Below are positions 49,440 to 60,101 of a stretch of DNA of 64,000 nucleotides, piece by piece (the stretch's first letter is position 1; each line of letters starts with the position of its first letter). The notes under the pieces were generated by a model that saw nothing but the letters and a program-made list of their open reading frames with translations, did no database searches and was not told the DNA's origin. This stretch comes from Parvularculaceae bacterium (GTDB taxonomy: Bacteria > Pseudomonadota > Alphaproteobacteria > Caulobacterales > Parvularculaceae): NCBI GenBank assembly GCA_021776475.1, contig JAJFFV010000005.1:310001-374000 (forward strand), read 5' to 3'. A program made the position numbers and the translations under genes.

Positions 49440-51306
49440 CTAACCCCTCTCTGGACTTCAAGATAGGTGCCGCAACAATATCACCTGATGTAATGAATCG
49501 GGATGCGCCGCGCAACTGTCCTGTTTGCGGATTGCAAATTTTAGTCAGTTTGGTAACAATATCTGTATCCATTTCTTGCCATTCCTCGCCTTCTCTTGAT
49601 CTCATGTCCCACAGACGCGCTGTGCCGTCGGCGCTTGTTGTCACAACCGTATCAAGAGTTTTGTTGACAGTTACCGAAAGAACACCACCTTCGTGTCCTT
49701 GCAAGCGCATGATTTCATTTGCGAACATTTGCATCCATATCCTAGCTGTCCCGTCCATACTACTACTCGTCACAACACCATTAGCTATCGTGACAGATGT
49801 GATCGGTGCCTGGTGGCCGCGCAGAAGACTGCTCGGTGGCATTCCGAACCCGCCGGCGCCCAATGAGGAGACAGAGATGTTATTTGTGTTGTCTGTCAGC
49901 GCCGTCGTCACGCCTTGTGAATTCACGGAGGCGCTGGCAAGACGCCCGCCGTAAAAAGGCAGCTCAGCCTTCTCCGTGATCGGATCGGTCAAGCTCCAGA
50001 CTGTAATGCGTCCCTGATCAGCAGTGATCAATTCCGGCGCGTCTTGACCAAAAAAAGCCGCATAGAATTTTCTGTTTTCGCGCTTCAAAGTGAAGAGATT
50101 CTCGCCTGTTTCCACATTCCAAATGAACAAGGTGCCAGTCTCGTCGCATGTAACAAGGCGGCTCCCAGCCTCGTTAAATCGCGACCACACGACCTTACCC
50201 TGATGTCCCTCCAGAGAAACGGCAGTATTTTCTTGATTTGTCTGTCGCAGCCAGACCTCTCCTGTATCAGACATGATATTCATCGACATGCCATCAGAAC
50301 TGAAACTCAAGACAATACCAAAAACATCTTCGCTGCTGACTATATCCAGTGACTGAAGGTCCCAGACCTTGATGGTTTGATCAACGCCCGCTGTGATAAT
50401 ATGCGTGTCGTTTTCCATGAATGCCGCAGCTCGAACCGGCCCTTCATGCCCCACCAATCGGCCAATTCCTCTAGAAAAACTCGAGGCATCATAAAGTACA
50501 TTCGTCACTTCCGGATAGAAAGGGTGCAGCCAATCCTGGCGCGCAGCCAAAACCGCTAAGCGTAATGCCCGCTCGGCATTGGAACCTCTATCATCCGGTA
50601 ACGTCGGAGAAACGCTGTCCTCCAAGGCTGTGAATGAAAATATCGTCAGTTGACGGACTTCTTCGAGATTATTCGCTCTTGTAGATTTTACAGCATATCC
50701 GGATACAATCACGCCGACTGAGAGTGCCGCCACCGCCAATATTCGGTTCCGGGTTTTCCGGCGTCTGGTTTCGCGTTGCCACAAATTGTCAAACGGGACA
50801 TTCAGGATGCCTGCCGTCAATCGGGTTGTGAGGCGGTGCAAGCCTTCCTTTCGCCAGTCTGGTGCAAGTGGTTCCTCCGGTGTGTCTGTAAGTTCCCCTT
50901 CAACGGTGACCTTGAAACGCAATGAGGGGCAAAAACACTCCGTTATCGGATCGCCGGAATTAGGCACACCTTCGACTATCACAGCGAAGACTCTGGCATC
51001 AGAATTCCGTTTGAATCGGCGTACTTCCAGATCAACCCACTTCGACCGGGCCGAATTGGGACTGCACAATACGATCAGACACTCAGAGGCGGCCAACGCT
51101 TGTTCCAAAGCCGTCCCCAGATCTTCATTCGCCCCCATCTCGTCATCATCTCGGAAGACACGACCAATTTTTCTACTTGATGGATCAATATCTGCAACAA
51201 CACCTAAGGGCACCTTGTAGGACTCGAGCTCCCGGTGAAGTTTTTTCGCCCAGCGTTTGTCGTGCTGACTGTAACTCACAAAAGCTCTATACTTTGACTC
51301 TAACAT
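49384..51306 (-). CDS. TIR domain-TM-WD40 repeat protein
   Basis: MLESKYRAFVSYSQHDKRWAKKLHRELESYKVP...ALAASECLIVLCSPNSARSKWVDLEV (TIR), TM RILAVAALSVGVIVSGYAV, then at least four WD40-like repeats (e.g. GHEGPVRAAAFMENDTHIITAGVDQTIKVWDLQ; GHEGGVLSVTVNKTLDTVVTTSADGTARLWDM). Start placed at internal ATG 51306; ORF extends to 51414. Confidence 0.9.
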   Translation of the reverse strand: MLESKYRAFVSYSQHDKRWAKKLHRELESYKVPLGVVADIDPSSRKIGRVFRDDDEMGANEDLGTALEQALAASECLIVLCSPNSARSKWVDLEVRRFKRNSDARVFAVIVEGVPNSGDPITECFCPSLRFKVTVEGELTDTPEEPLAPDWRKEGLHRLTTRLTAGILNVPFDNLWQRETRRRKTRNRILAVAALSVGVIVSGYAVKSTRANNLEEVRQLTIFSFTALEDSVSPTLPDDRGSNAERALRLAVLAARQDWLHPFYPEVTNVLYDASSFSRGIGRLVGHEGPVRAAAFMENDTHIITAGVDQTIKVWDLQSLDIVSSEDVFGIVLSFSSDGMSMNIMSDTGEVWLRQTNQENTAVSLEGHQGKVVWSRFNEAGSRLVTCDETGTLFIWNVETGENLFTLKRENRKFYAAFFGQDAPELITADQGRITVWSLTDPITEKAELPFYGGRLASASVNSQGVTTALTDNTNNISVSSLGAGGFGMPPSSLLRGHQAPITSVTIANGVVTSSSMDGTARIWMQMFANEIMRLQGHEGGVLSVTVNKTLDTVVTTSADGTARLWDMRSREGEEWQEMDTDIVTKLTKICNPQTGQLRGASRFITSGDIVAAPILKSREGLDVCARYVRGNNRGINLGG

Positions 51307-51544
51307 TTTCGTTGCCTGCACGAGCTCTTGTTTCTCACGTAATGACGGTTGCAGAAGAAATTCGGGGAACAAACCGTAACTTCTTATATCGTGTTTCCTC
51401 TGCCTTACGACCATTTAATACGTGCCTAAACAGTCCCCATTTGAGCCAATTAGTCCACCGATAAGCAAAAAATTGTCGGCCAGTTTTCCAGGTCTGATTG
51501 ACCAGGGCATGCTTGCGTTGCCCCCTTTTTTACCACAAGATCAG

Positions 51545-52510
51545 CTAGTTTAAACCACGTTCGAATGCGACAGTGTGCGCAATCCCATCGTCGAGATCGA
51601 ACGGAGCCTTAAAAGCAACCGCGGTGCAGAGCTTTTCTCCTGAAAGGGCTAAAGGAACGGACAAATCAAGAGCGGAGATAGCAAGAGCCAACCCTCTTTC
51701 TTCACCCGCTGGGGCCTTTATATTGTAGGTCCAGCCAAGCGCTTCCGCGAACCGCTGAACCCAAACACTGTGTGGCGCGGGTGGCGTGTCCGTCACATTG
51801 AAGATGGAATTAAAAGCGCGCGTATCAGCCAACACATCGCAAATCGCCGCCGCGACGTTGCCGACATATCCGTAAGTCGTGGTCCAGTCCAACCAAGGCT
51901 GGGGCACTTCAAGCTCGCCAATGCCTGCAAGCATGGGTTGGATAACCCATCTAAATCGGCGATGGCGATCTTCGGGACCAAAAACCATTGGAAGGCGGAG
52001 AATGGTCCAATCGGTTTTCATACGCCGGACTGCGGCCTCGATTGGGATCTTGTCATAGGCATCAAGCCATAGGTCGGGATCGCCAATGCGACGCGCAACT
52101 TTGTTGCGGTAAGGATACCAGATGCTTCTCAGCGGCGCATTTTCATCCAGAAGCCCAAGAGTTGGGGATCCTGTTTCCATGCGATGAAGAAGGCCGTAGT
52201 TTCGATAGACGTCCGACGAACTCAGCAAAACATAGTGACCGATTTGTCCATCCAGGATCGTGATGAGTCGATCAGTTTCTCCTGGCCGGTAGGCCACGAC
52301 ATCCACAATCACGTCGACTTTGTATCGTTTGACGAGCGCAAGAACCATCTCCGGCTTGGCCCGATCCGCTTGAACCGTAACCAGTCGGTTGTTCACGGCA
52401 GGAGAAGTATTCCTGGAAGCAGAAACGATCATGTTTTGCTCGGACAAAATAAGCTGATCGACGACTGCGTTCCCAATCATTCCACCAGCACCGAGAACCA
52501 AGACCTTCAT
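51545..52510 (-). CDS. NAD-dependent epimerase/dehydratase family protein
   Basis: MKVLVLGAGGMIGNAVVDQLI, HYVLLSSSDVYRNYG, WTILRLPMVFGPEDR. Confidence 0.85.
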   Translation of the reverse strand: MKVLVLGAGGMIGNAVVDQLILSEQNMIVSASRNTSPAVNNRLVTVQADRAKPEMVLALVKRYKVDVIVDVVAYRPGETDRLITILDGQIGHYVLLSSSDVYRNYGLLHRMETGSPTLGLLDENAPLRSIWYPYRNKVARRIGDPDLWLDAYDKIPIEAAVRRMKTDWTILRLPMVFGPEDRHRRFRWVIQPMLAGIGELEVPQPWLDWTTTYGYVGNVAAAICDVLADTRAFNSIFNVTDTPPAPHSVWVQRFAEALGWTYNIKAPAGEERGLALAISALDLSVPLALSGEKLCTAVAFKAPFDLDDGIAHTVAFERGLN

Positions 52511-52598
52511 TTGAAATTCCTACTCAGGCAACTCCATGAGAGCGTGATTTAGCTTCTCTGGAAGGCGAGGACTGACGTGCGCGCATTACAATATTCAC

Positions 52599-52770
52599 TA
52601 CCTCGGAATTGGCAAAACCAGACCGGGTAAGCTATCGCCATTCATCTCCGCGATAGCAACGCCATATGTATCTCCTTTCTCACCGTCGGGTAATTGACCA
52701 ATAAACGCGCCGGTACCGTCATTAATATGGTAGCAAGTTCGCACCTCTTCAATCTGATCGAGGTTTTTGA
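52599..52770 (-). pseudogene. Relic of a VCBS/FG-GAP repeat protein C-terminus
   Basis: Hand translation in a frame not in the ORF track: VFKNLDQIEEVRTCYHINDGTGAFIGQLPDGEKGDTYGVAIAEMNGDSLPGLVLPIPR*, resembling xNDGxGxF...YGVAxADxNGDGLPDLV repeats; no start codon or upstream body. Confidence 0.5.
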
Positions 52771-53396
52771 ACACGCTGTGCTGCCGGCGTTACTTGGGCA
52801 GCGCGCGACGCGGCTTGTTCACACATCGACGGATTGTCCAAAAACTCAATGAACATTGGCGTTGCGTCATCGCCCCAGAACAAATGATCAGTAGTCGCAA
52901 CGGTTGGAACGCCGTAAACGCCGCGCGCAATTGCTTCGTCTGTGTTGGCCTTAAGTTCGGCTTTTATCTTCGCGTCGGAAATCGCAGACCGGAAATCGGC
53001 GACGCCCAGCTTTTCGGCAAGTGCCTGAAGGCTTTTGGTTGATTGTCCGTCATTACCCGCTCCCCAGACATGCGCGTACACCGTTCGGACAACATCGAGG
53101 GTTGCGCCGACTGATAGGGTCAATCTCAATAGTGAAAGTGGATTGAAAGGATGCCGCGGCGGACCGGCGAAAGGAAGATTGCGTTTTTCCGCAAGCCAAT
53201 GGGTGTAACAATAAGTCTGAAGTGCCTTTGCGGGAATTTCTGCAGGTCCTTTATGTCCCCAATGATTTAATAAACCTGCGAACAGGACCGGTCGCGGCTT
53301 AACTACGAGATCCCGCGGCAAGTCGTCGAAACGCGCAAGCTGTAAGTACGGATAAGGAGAAATATAATCGAAATACCAATCCACCGTTTGAATCAT
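52749..53396 (-). CDS. DsbA-family 2-hydroxychromene-2-carboxylate isomerase-like protein
   Basis: VDWYFDYISPYPYLQLARFDDL, GVYGVPTVATTDHLFWGDD. Confidence 0.88.
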   Translation of the reverse strand: MIQTVDWYFDYISPYPYLQLARFDDLPRDLVVKPRPVLFAGLLNHWGHKGPAEIPAKALQTYCYTHWLAEKRNLPFAGPPRHPFNPLSLLRLTLSVGATLDVVRTVYAHVWGAGNDGQSTKSLQALAEKLGVADFRSAISDAKIKAELKANTDEAIARGVYGVPTVATTDHLFWGDDATPMFIEFLDNPSMCEQAASRAAQVTPAAQRVQKPRSD

Positions 53397-53465
53397 TGTG
53401 GGTCATCCGGGTTGGGGGCGCGTCTCATCGGTGAGCAACGCTAGTTTTTGATCTTGGCGATTCAC

Positions 53466-54203
53466 TTATTCATTCCCGGCCAGCCTCGATCGTTCGGTTT
53501 CAAACAACTCACAAACCTGCACGAATACCGCAGGTGATGAACAATCCACCGGAAACGCTTTGAGGGGGTTATACCCCAAGGCATCAGCGTCATCTTTGAA
53601 TTCCCGGCTGGCAGAATTCGCCGCCGGTTCGATAACCCGGACATTTGCACTAACCAGAACAGGCTGCGTAGAAAATATGGCAAGCCAGCCACTTTCCGGC
53701 CTCGCTTCGCCGAGTATAAATTTATTAAAGTCTGTATAAATATGATCTCTTATTTCTTGCCCTGCGGGTGACTCAAATTCCGTCTCCAGAACGAGCGCAT
53801 TTGTATGAAGACGGTTGGATTTGTAAATTGAAACCTTTCCGGCAGCTCCAGTGGTGTTCAATACTCGAACTTGTGTACTGGCATGGCGGCATAGACCATC
53901 CGGGAAACAATTTCGGCCGAGCGGATCGCGCCTGTCCTCTGAACCTTGTCTTGTGTGATTGACAATGCGATTTTCATAGCCCAGCACGATCCAGACACAG
54001 GATGCCGGTCTTGCAGCGCACCGTCGATAGAACAACTGATCACCAAATTCCTCCGCCGCGCCGGGAATAATATCAGGAAAATCCATTCCAGTCGGCGGCT
54101 TCACTGTACCCGTAGGCCTCTCAGGTATCTGTGCAACCGCTACAAAACCAGCGAATAGAAAAACAGACAGACCTGCCGCGATAGTTCTAAGAATGATCAT
54201 CAT
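53466..54203 (-). CDS. Hypothetical secreted protein
   Basis: Signal peptide-like MMIILRTIAAGLSVFLFAGFVAVAQ; several Cys; no recognised domain. Confidence 0.6.
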   Translation of the reverse strand: MMIILRTIAAGLSVFLFAGFVAVAQIPERPTGTVKPPTGMDFPDIIPGAAEEFGDQLFYRRCAARPASCVWIVLGYENRIVNHTRQGSEDRRDPLGRNCFPDGLCRHASTQVRVLNTTGAAGKVSIYKSNRLHTNALVLETEFESPAGQEIRDHIYTDFNKFILGEARPESGWLAIFSTQPVLVSANVRVIEPAANSASREFKDDADALGYNPLKAFPVDCSSPAVFVQVCELFETERSRLAGNE

Positions 54204-54475
54204 GGCCCCCAAATTTTGCCTGCGCCTAACCGCAAGCAAGCGAATGCTACACGACAAATTGTTCCCGGAAAACCCACAACATTAAGGTCGCATTTGCTGC
54301 GTGCGAATAGTGAACGCCGCCCATAAACTCAGCAGCGTGAGTGTGCGCCGAAGGGCCATAATGTTCAGTCGGAAATTTTACTGTATTGCCATCGCCGAAT
54401 AAAGCAGGCCCCACAAACAGCAATGGCTAAAAGTGGACACTCACCGGCGATGGATGATAAGAGAGACCATAAAAA

Positions 54476-55276
54476 ATGGGGATGAACATGGCATTCATGA
54501 AAGCAGCTTTGACAACGGCTACGACTATCGTAAGTCTAGTGATCGCAACGCCGACCTTTGCTTGGGGCAAAACTGGCCACCGCGTTACAGGGGAGATTGC
54601 AGATTACTACCTGTCCGATGATGCGCGTTTGGCAATAGAGGAAATTCTCGGAACGGAATCATTGGCCGAAGCGTCAACCTGGGCTGACGAAATGCGGTCT
54701 AATCCCAGCGAATTTTGGCAGCGTACCGCAAACCCCTATCACTATGTGACAGTGCCTGCTGGAAAAATCTACAACGACGTTGGCGCACCCGACGAAGGTG
54801 ATGCCGTGACCGCGCTTGCACAATTTGCAGAGATACTAACCGATCCGAACAGCACTTTGGCAGAAAAGCAACTTGCCTTGCGCTTTACCGTGCACCTCAT
54901 TGGCGATTTGCATCAACCACTCCATGCGGGAAACGGAACTGACCGGGGTGGTAACAATTTCAAAGTGACTTGGTTTGGCGAAGAGTCGAATCTTCACCGC
55001 GTCTGGGACAGCGGTATCATTGATCACGAGCAGCTTTCATATACCGAGTGGAGCGAATGGCTTCTGGCACGGGTATCCGACGCAGAATCAGTGATGGAAC
55101 CCGACCCATTGACCTGGATTTCAGAAAGCGCTGCGCTGCGCGACACAATTTATCCTGAAGAGCAATATCTTGCATGGGATTATGTCTATACTCATCGTGA
55201 AAGTGTCCGATCACGCCTGACTTTAGGCGGTATTAGGATGGCGGCTTATTTCAATGATTTGTTTGGTGAAAACTAA
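54476..55276 (+). CDS. S1/P1 nuclease family protein (secreted)
   Basis: Signal peptide then WGKTGHRVTGEIADYYL...ASTWADEMR...NPYHYV...HLIGDLHQPLHAG...DRGGNNFKVTWFGEESNLHRVWDSGII: S1/P1 zinc-ligand pattern. Confidence 0.95.
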   Translation: MGMNMAFMKAALTTATTIVSLVIATPTFAWGKTGHRVTGEIADYYLSDDARLAIEEILGTESLAEASTWADEMRSNPSEFWQRTANPYHYVTVPAGKIYNDVGAPDEGDAVTALAQFAEILTDPNSTLAEKQLALRFTVHLIGDLHQPLHAGNGTDRGGNNFKVTWFGEESNLHRVWDSGIIDHEQLSYTEWSEWLLARVSDAESVMEPDPLTWISESAALRDTIYPEEQYLAWDYVYTHRESVRSRLTLGGIRMAAYFNDLFGEN

Positions 55277-55409
55277 AATCGCAGCAGACGATTTTACGCA
55301 GCATGCGAGACGCCATAAACCCAGAGCTTGTCAGAAATCAGAGCATGGCGGATGCCGGGACTACCAATGATATACCTGCCTTGGAGGCATGCAGGTTAAA
55401 AGAATAGAC

Positions 55410-56306
55410 CTAACCCAACTCGCCATTGATCAGTTTCATCACGCCAGAAAAATCGAGGTCTTCGGCAGCCGCAGCTTCCATCATCGCGTATAGCTGCTCG
55501 GCATGGGAGCCAAGAGGAATGGAGGCGTCGGCGCGTTCCGCGATACCGTGGGCAAGCCGCAAATCTTTCAGCATCATGGCGGCCGAAAAACCCGGCTGGT
55601 AGTCGCGGTTGGCGGGCGATGCCGGCACCGGTCCTGGCGCCGGACAATAGGACGTCATCGACCAGCACTGGCCGGACGCAGTGGAGGAAATATCAAAAAA
55701 AGTCTGCGCATCAAGACCCAGCCTCTCAGCGAGATTGAACGCTTCACAGGTGCCGATCATCGAGATTCCGAGTAACAGATTGTTGCACACTTTGGCGACC
55801 TGACCGTTGCCGAGGGCGCCTGCGTGAATGACGTTCTTGCCCATGACCTCAAGATAAGGCCGGGCTTTGTCGAAGTCCTCCTTCTCGCCGCCAGCCATAA
55901 AAGTCAGTGTACCCGCTTCTGCCGCTACTGTGCCGCCGGAGACCGGTGCATCAACAAACGGAAAGCCGCGCTCCCTGGCGCCCGCGCCAATCGCTCGTGC
56001 GGTATCAACGTCAATCGTCGAGCAGTCGATGAATATCGTGCCCGGTTTGATCGACGATGGTAATCCGTCCGGGCCCGTATAAACATCAGCCACATGTTTA
56101 CCAGCAGGCAGCATTGTGATCACGACATCAATATCGCCGGCAAGAAACTCGGACAGTTTGTCAACGCCCTCACCGCCGCCGCTGACATGAGCCGCCACAA
56201 GGTCGCTCACCAGATCACACCCGTAAACCGTGTGACCAGCTTTCACTAGATTGGCCGCCATGCCCGATCCCATATTGCCAAGGCCAATAAAAAGAATGCC
56301 GCTCAT
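55410..56306 (-). CDS. mmsB: 3-hydroxyisobutyrate dehydrogenase
   Basis: ILFIGLGNMGSGMAANLVKAGHTVYGCDL, FVDAPVSGGTVAAEAGTLTFMAGG, GNGQVAKVCNNLLLG. Confidence 0.93.
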   Translation of the reverse strand: MSGILFIGLGNMGSGMAANLVKAGHTVYGCDLVSDLVAAHVSGGGEGVDKLSEFLAGDIDVVITMLPAGKHVADVYTGPDGLPSSIKPGTIFIDCSTIDVDTARAIGAGARERGFPFVDAPVSGGTVAAEAGTLTFMAGGEKEDFDKARPYLEVMGKNVIHAGALGNGQVAKVCNNLLLGISMIGTCEAFNLAERLGLDAQTFFDISSTASGQCWSMTSYCPAPGPVPASPANRDYQPGFSAAMMLKDLRLAHGIAERADASIPLGSHAEQLYAMMEAAAAEDLDFSGVMKLINGELG

Positions 56307-56343
56307 GAAAAACTCCCCGAACGTCTTACTGTCGTCGGTAGGA

Positions 56344-57033
56344 TTACCACGGTATCTCGCTGCCCGTGTAGTTCAGAAACGTTGCCCGTTCAGTCGGCGC
56401 TAAGGTATCGATCACCTGTCGCATGCCTTTGACGCTGTTTTCAGGCGACAGCGGCGCCATGCTGCCCCCCATTTCGGTCTTCACCCAGCCGGGATGCAAC
56501 ACTACCGTGGCAATACCATCCGCATTCAGCATGGCGGCGGATGCCTGCATGGCCATGTTGAGTGCCGCTTTTGATGTTCGATACGCAACAGCCCCGCCGC
56601 TTGTGTCATCAATCGAGCCCATCTGCGACGAAATACAGACCAGCTTTTTCTGTTCACTTCGTTTCAGATGTGGTGCGAAGGCTTCAGCTGTCGCGGTTGC
56701 CCCGAGCGTGTTGACTTCCAGCGTCTCAAGCCAGCTCTCATAGTGAAGTTCACCGAACGTCTGCATGGAGCCATCCGGTTTTCTGCCACCAATACCAGCA
56801 TTGGCAATGACGATGTCAAACGGCATATCAAGACTGTCCGCCAGCTGACGGATAGCTCTACGATCCTTCACGTCCAGCATGTGAACTGTAACCTCACCTG
56901 CGACAGAATTCAGATCTTCAGCACCTTCCGGCGACCGGCAGGTTGCGTGAACCGTCCAGCCGTCGGCAGCATACTGCCGGACAAACTCCAGCCCAATCCC
57001 ACGATTGGCTCCAGTGATTAGAATGTTTGGCAT
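56344..57033 (-). CDS. Short-chain dehydrogenase/reductase
   Basis: NILITGANRGIGLEFVRQYAADGWTVHATCR; YRTSKAALNMAMQ. Confidence 0.92.
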   Translation of the reverse strand: MPNILITGANRGIGLEFVRQYAADGWTVHATCRSPEGAEDLNSVAGEVTVHMLDVKDRRAIRQLADSLDMPFDIVIANAGIGGRKPDGSMQTFGELHYESWLETLEVNTLGATATAEAFAPHLKRSEQKKLVCISSQMGSIDDTSGGAVAYRTSKAALNMAMQASAAMLNADGIATVVLHPGWVKTEMGGSMAPLSPENSVKGMRQVIDTLAPTERATFLNYTGSEIPW

Positions 57034-57042
57034 TGTTACCGC

Positions 57043-57246
57043 CTATTTCATTGTTGGAATAACGAATTCGGACCCTTGTAGATCGTCTGCCGAAAACGCT
57101 TTTGCTGAAGCGTCAATCGCCCGTTTTACATCTTCCGTCGACGCCAAGATCGATTGCGCCTGCACTTTCCCTGTTGTCGGGCCATGCCGGCGCGACGAAC
57201 TGCCTGCGCCATGCTCACCATTGATAAAATGTCCAAGCGTGTTCAT
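57043..57246 (-). pseudogene. N-terminal remnant of a methylmalonate-semialdehyde dehydrogenase (MmsA)-like gene
   Basis: MNTLGHFINGEHGAGSSSRRHGPTTGKVQAQSILASTEDVKRAIDASAKAF resembles the MmsA/ALDH N-terminus (xxGHFIxGxxV.G.SxR...NPxTGxVQAxVxLAS..EV..AV.AA..AF). The rest of the roughly 500 aa enzyme is missing. Confidence 0.6.
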
Positions 57247-57265
57247 GTCCGTTTCTACCGGAACC

Positions 57266-58459
57266 CTATGTCGCCAGTTCAAACGCCATCGCTGTCGCTT
57301 CGCCGCCGCCAATACATAATGATGCAACACCGGTTTTAAGGCCACGCTTCTCAAGTGCATTCAGCAAAGTCACAATAATGCGCGCACCTGACGCACCAAT
57401 TGGATGACCAAGCGCACAGGCGCCGCCGTGAACATTGATCTTCTCATGCGGGATCGACAACTCCTTCATCGCCGCCATTGGCACAACCGCAAATGCTTCG
57501 TTCACTTCAAACAAGTCAACATCGCCAACCTTCCAGCCAAGATCATCCATCAGATCTTCAATCGCGGTCACCGGCGCCGTCGTGAACCAGGCCGGCTCCT
57601 GCGCGTGCGTCCCCTGTGCCAGCACCCGTGCTATGGCCTTCAGGCCACGCCGATCAGCTTCTGACTGACGCATCAGGACTATTGCCGCCGCGCCATCAGA
57701 AATCGACGAAGCATTGGCCGCTGTCACCGTGCCATCTTTCTTGAAGGCGGGTTTCAATGTCGGGATCTTGTCAGGTCGTGCCCGTGTCGGCTGCTCATCC
57801 TGCTCGATGGTAAAGTTGCCCTTGCGGGTCTCGACAGTTACAGCCGCGATTTCACCCACGAACTGGCCATTCTCTTGTGCCGCCAACGAGCGGTTCAAAC
57901 TCTCAATTGAATATTCGTCCTGCGCCTCGCGGGTAAACTGATATTTCTCCGCACACAGTTCAGCAAAGTTGCCCATCAAGCCGCCTTCATAAGCATCTTC
58001 CAGCCCGTCGAGAAACATGTGATCTTTTGCTTCCACATGACCAAGCCGGGCACCGGCGCGCATTTTCGGCAAAATGTATGGTGCATTGGTCATGCTCTCC
58101 ATACCGCCCGAGATACCGACGGTCAGCGAACCAGCGAGCAGACCATCGACCAGCTGCATGGTTGTCTTCATGCCCGAACCACACATCTTGTTGACTGTGG
58201 TGCACGGAACGGATTCTGGCAGGCCAGCTTTGAGCGCTGCCTGACGGGCAGGCGCCTGCCCCTGCCCTGCCGGCAGGACGCAGCCCATAATCACTTCATC
58301 AATATCGCCTTCGGGGAGGCCGGCATTTTTTAACACCGCACGGATTGCCTTGGCGCCAAGATCGGAACAGGTGAGTGACGAAAATTCACCCTGAAAGCTC
58401 GCAATCGGCGTCCGCGCCATGGAGACAACAACAATCGGATCTTCTGTTGGCAGTTTCAT
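57266..58459 (-). CDS. Acetyl-CoA C-acetyltransferase (thiolase)
   Basis: PCTTVNKMCGSGMKTTMQLVDGLLAG; NVHGGACALGHPIGASGARI; ASLCIGGGEATAMAFE. Confidence 0.95.
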   Translation of the reverse strand: MKLPTEDPIVVVSMARTPIASFQGEFSSLTCSDLGAKAIRAVLKNAGLPEGDIDEVIMGCVLPAGQGQAPARQAALKAGLPESVPCTTVNKMCGSGMKTTMQLVDGLLAGSLTVGISGGMESMTNAPYILPKMRAGARLGHVEAKDHMFLDGLEDAYEGGLMGNFAELCAEKYQFTREAQDEYSIESLNRSLAAQENGQFVGEIAAVTVETRKGNFTIEQDEQPTRARPDKIPTLKPAFKKDGTVTAANASSISDGAAAIVLMRQSEADRRGLKAIARVLAQGTHAQEPAWFTTAPVTAIEDLMDDLGWKVGDVDLFEVNEAFAVVPMAAMKELSIPHEKINVHGGACALGHPIGASGARIIVTLLNALEKRGLKTGVASLCIGGGEATAMAFELAT

Positions 58460-58796
58460 CTATGCATCCTTTTTTTCTGGTTTGGCATCCAGCCGACTCG
58501 TTGCATGGATCACGCGCAATTCACCGATCGCGACGCTGGCTGTGCCATTTCCTGAAAGCGGTCTGTTCTTCAAAGAATAAACCTTCATCATTCATATATC
58601 TGTCTAAAAGCGTCTTGGCGGGCAAAATCAAGCGGTTCGCTTGGCACAAGATTTAAAACTTACGCATGGCCTAAAAAGGCGTGCTATAAGCCAAAGTCAA
58701 GCCCCGGGGAACTCCGGTCACCTTCGACCAAAAACCTGACATTTTTTAGGGGAAATTGCGAAAACCATTGATTTATTTGCTTTATTTGAGGGCTGA

Positions 58797-60098
<1,302 letters not shown>

Positions 60099-60101
60099 GC
60101 G

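Noticed and set aside
51415-51535. Stop-free minus-strand frame (RGQRKHALVNQTWKTGRQFFAYRWTNWLKWGLFRHVLNGRKAEET...) upstream of TIR-WD40
   Set aside because: Only about 63 codons, no ATG, no recognisable family; cannot be distinguished from chance.
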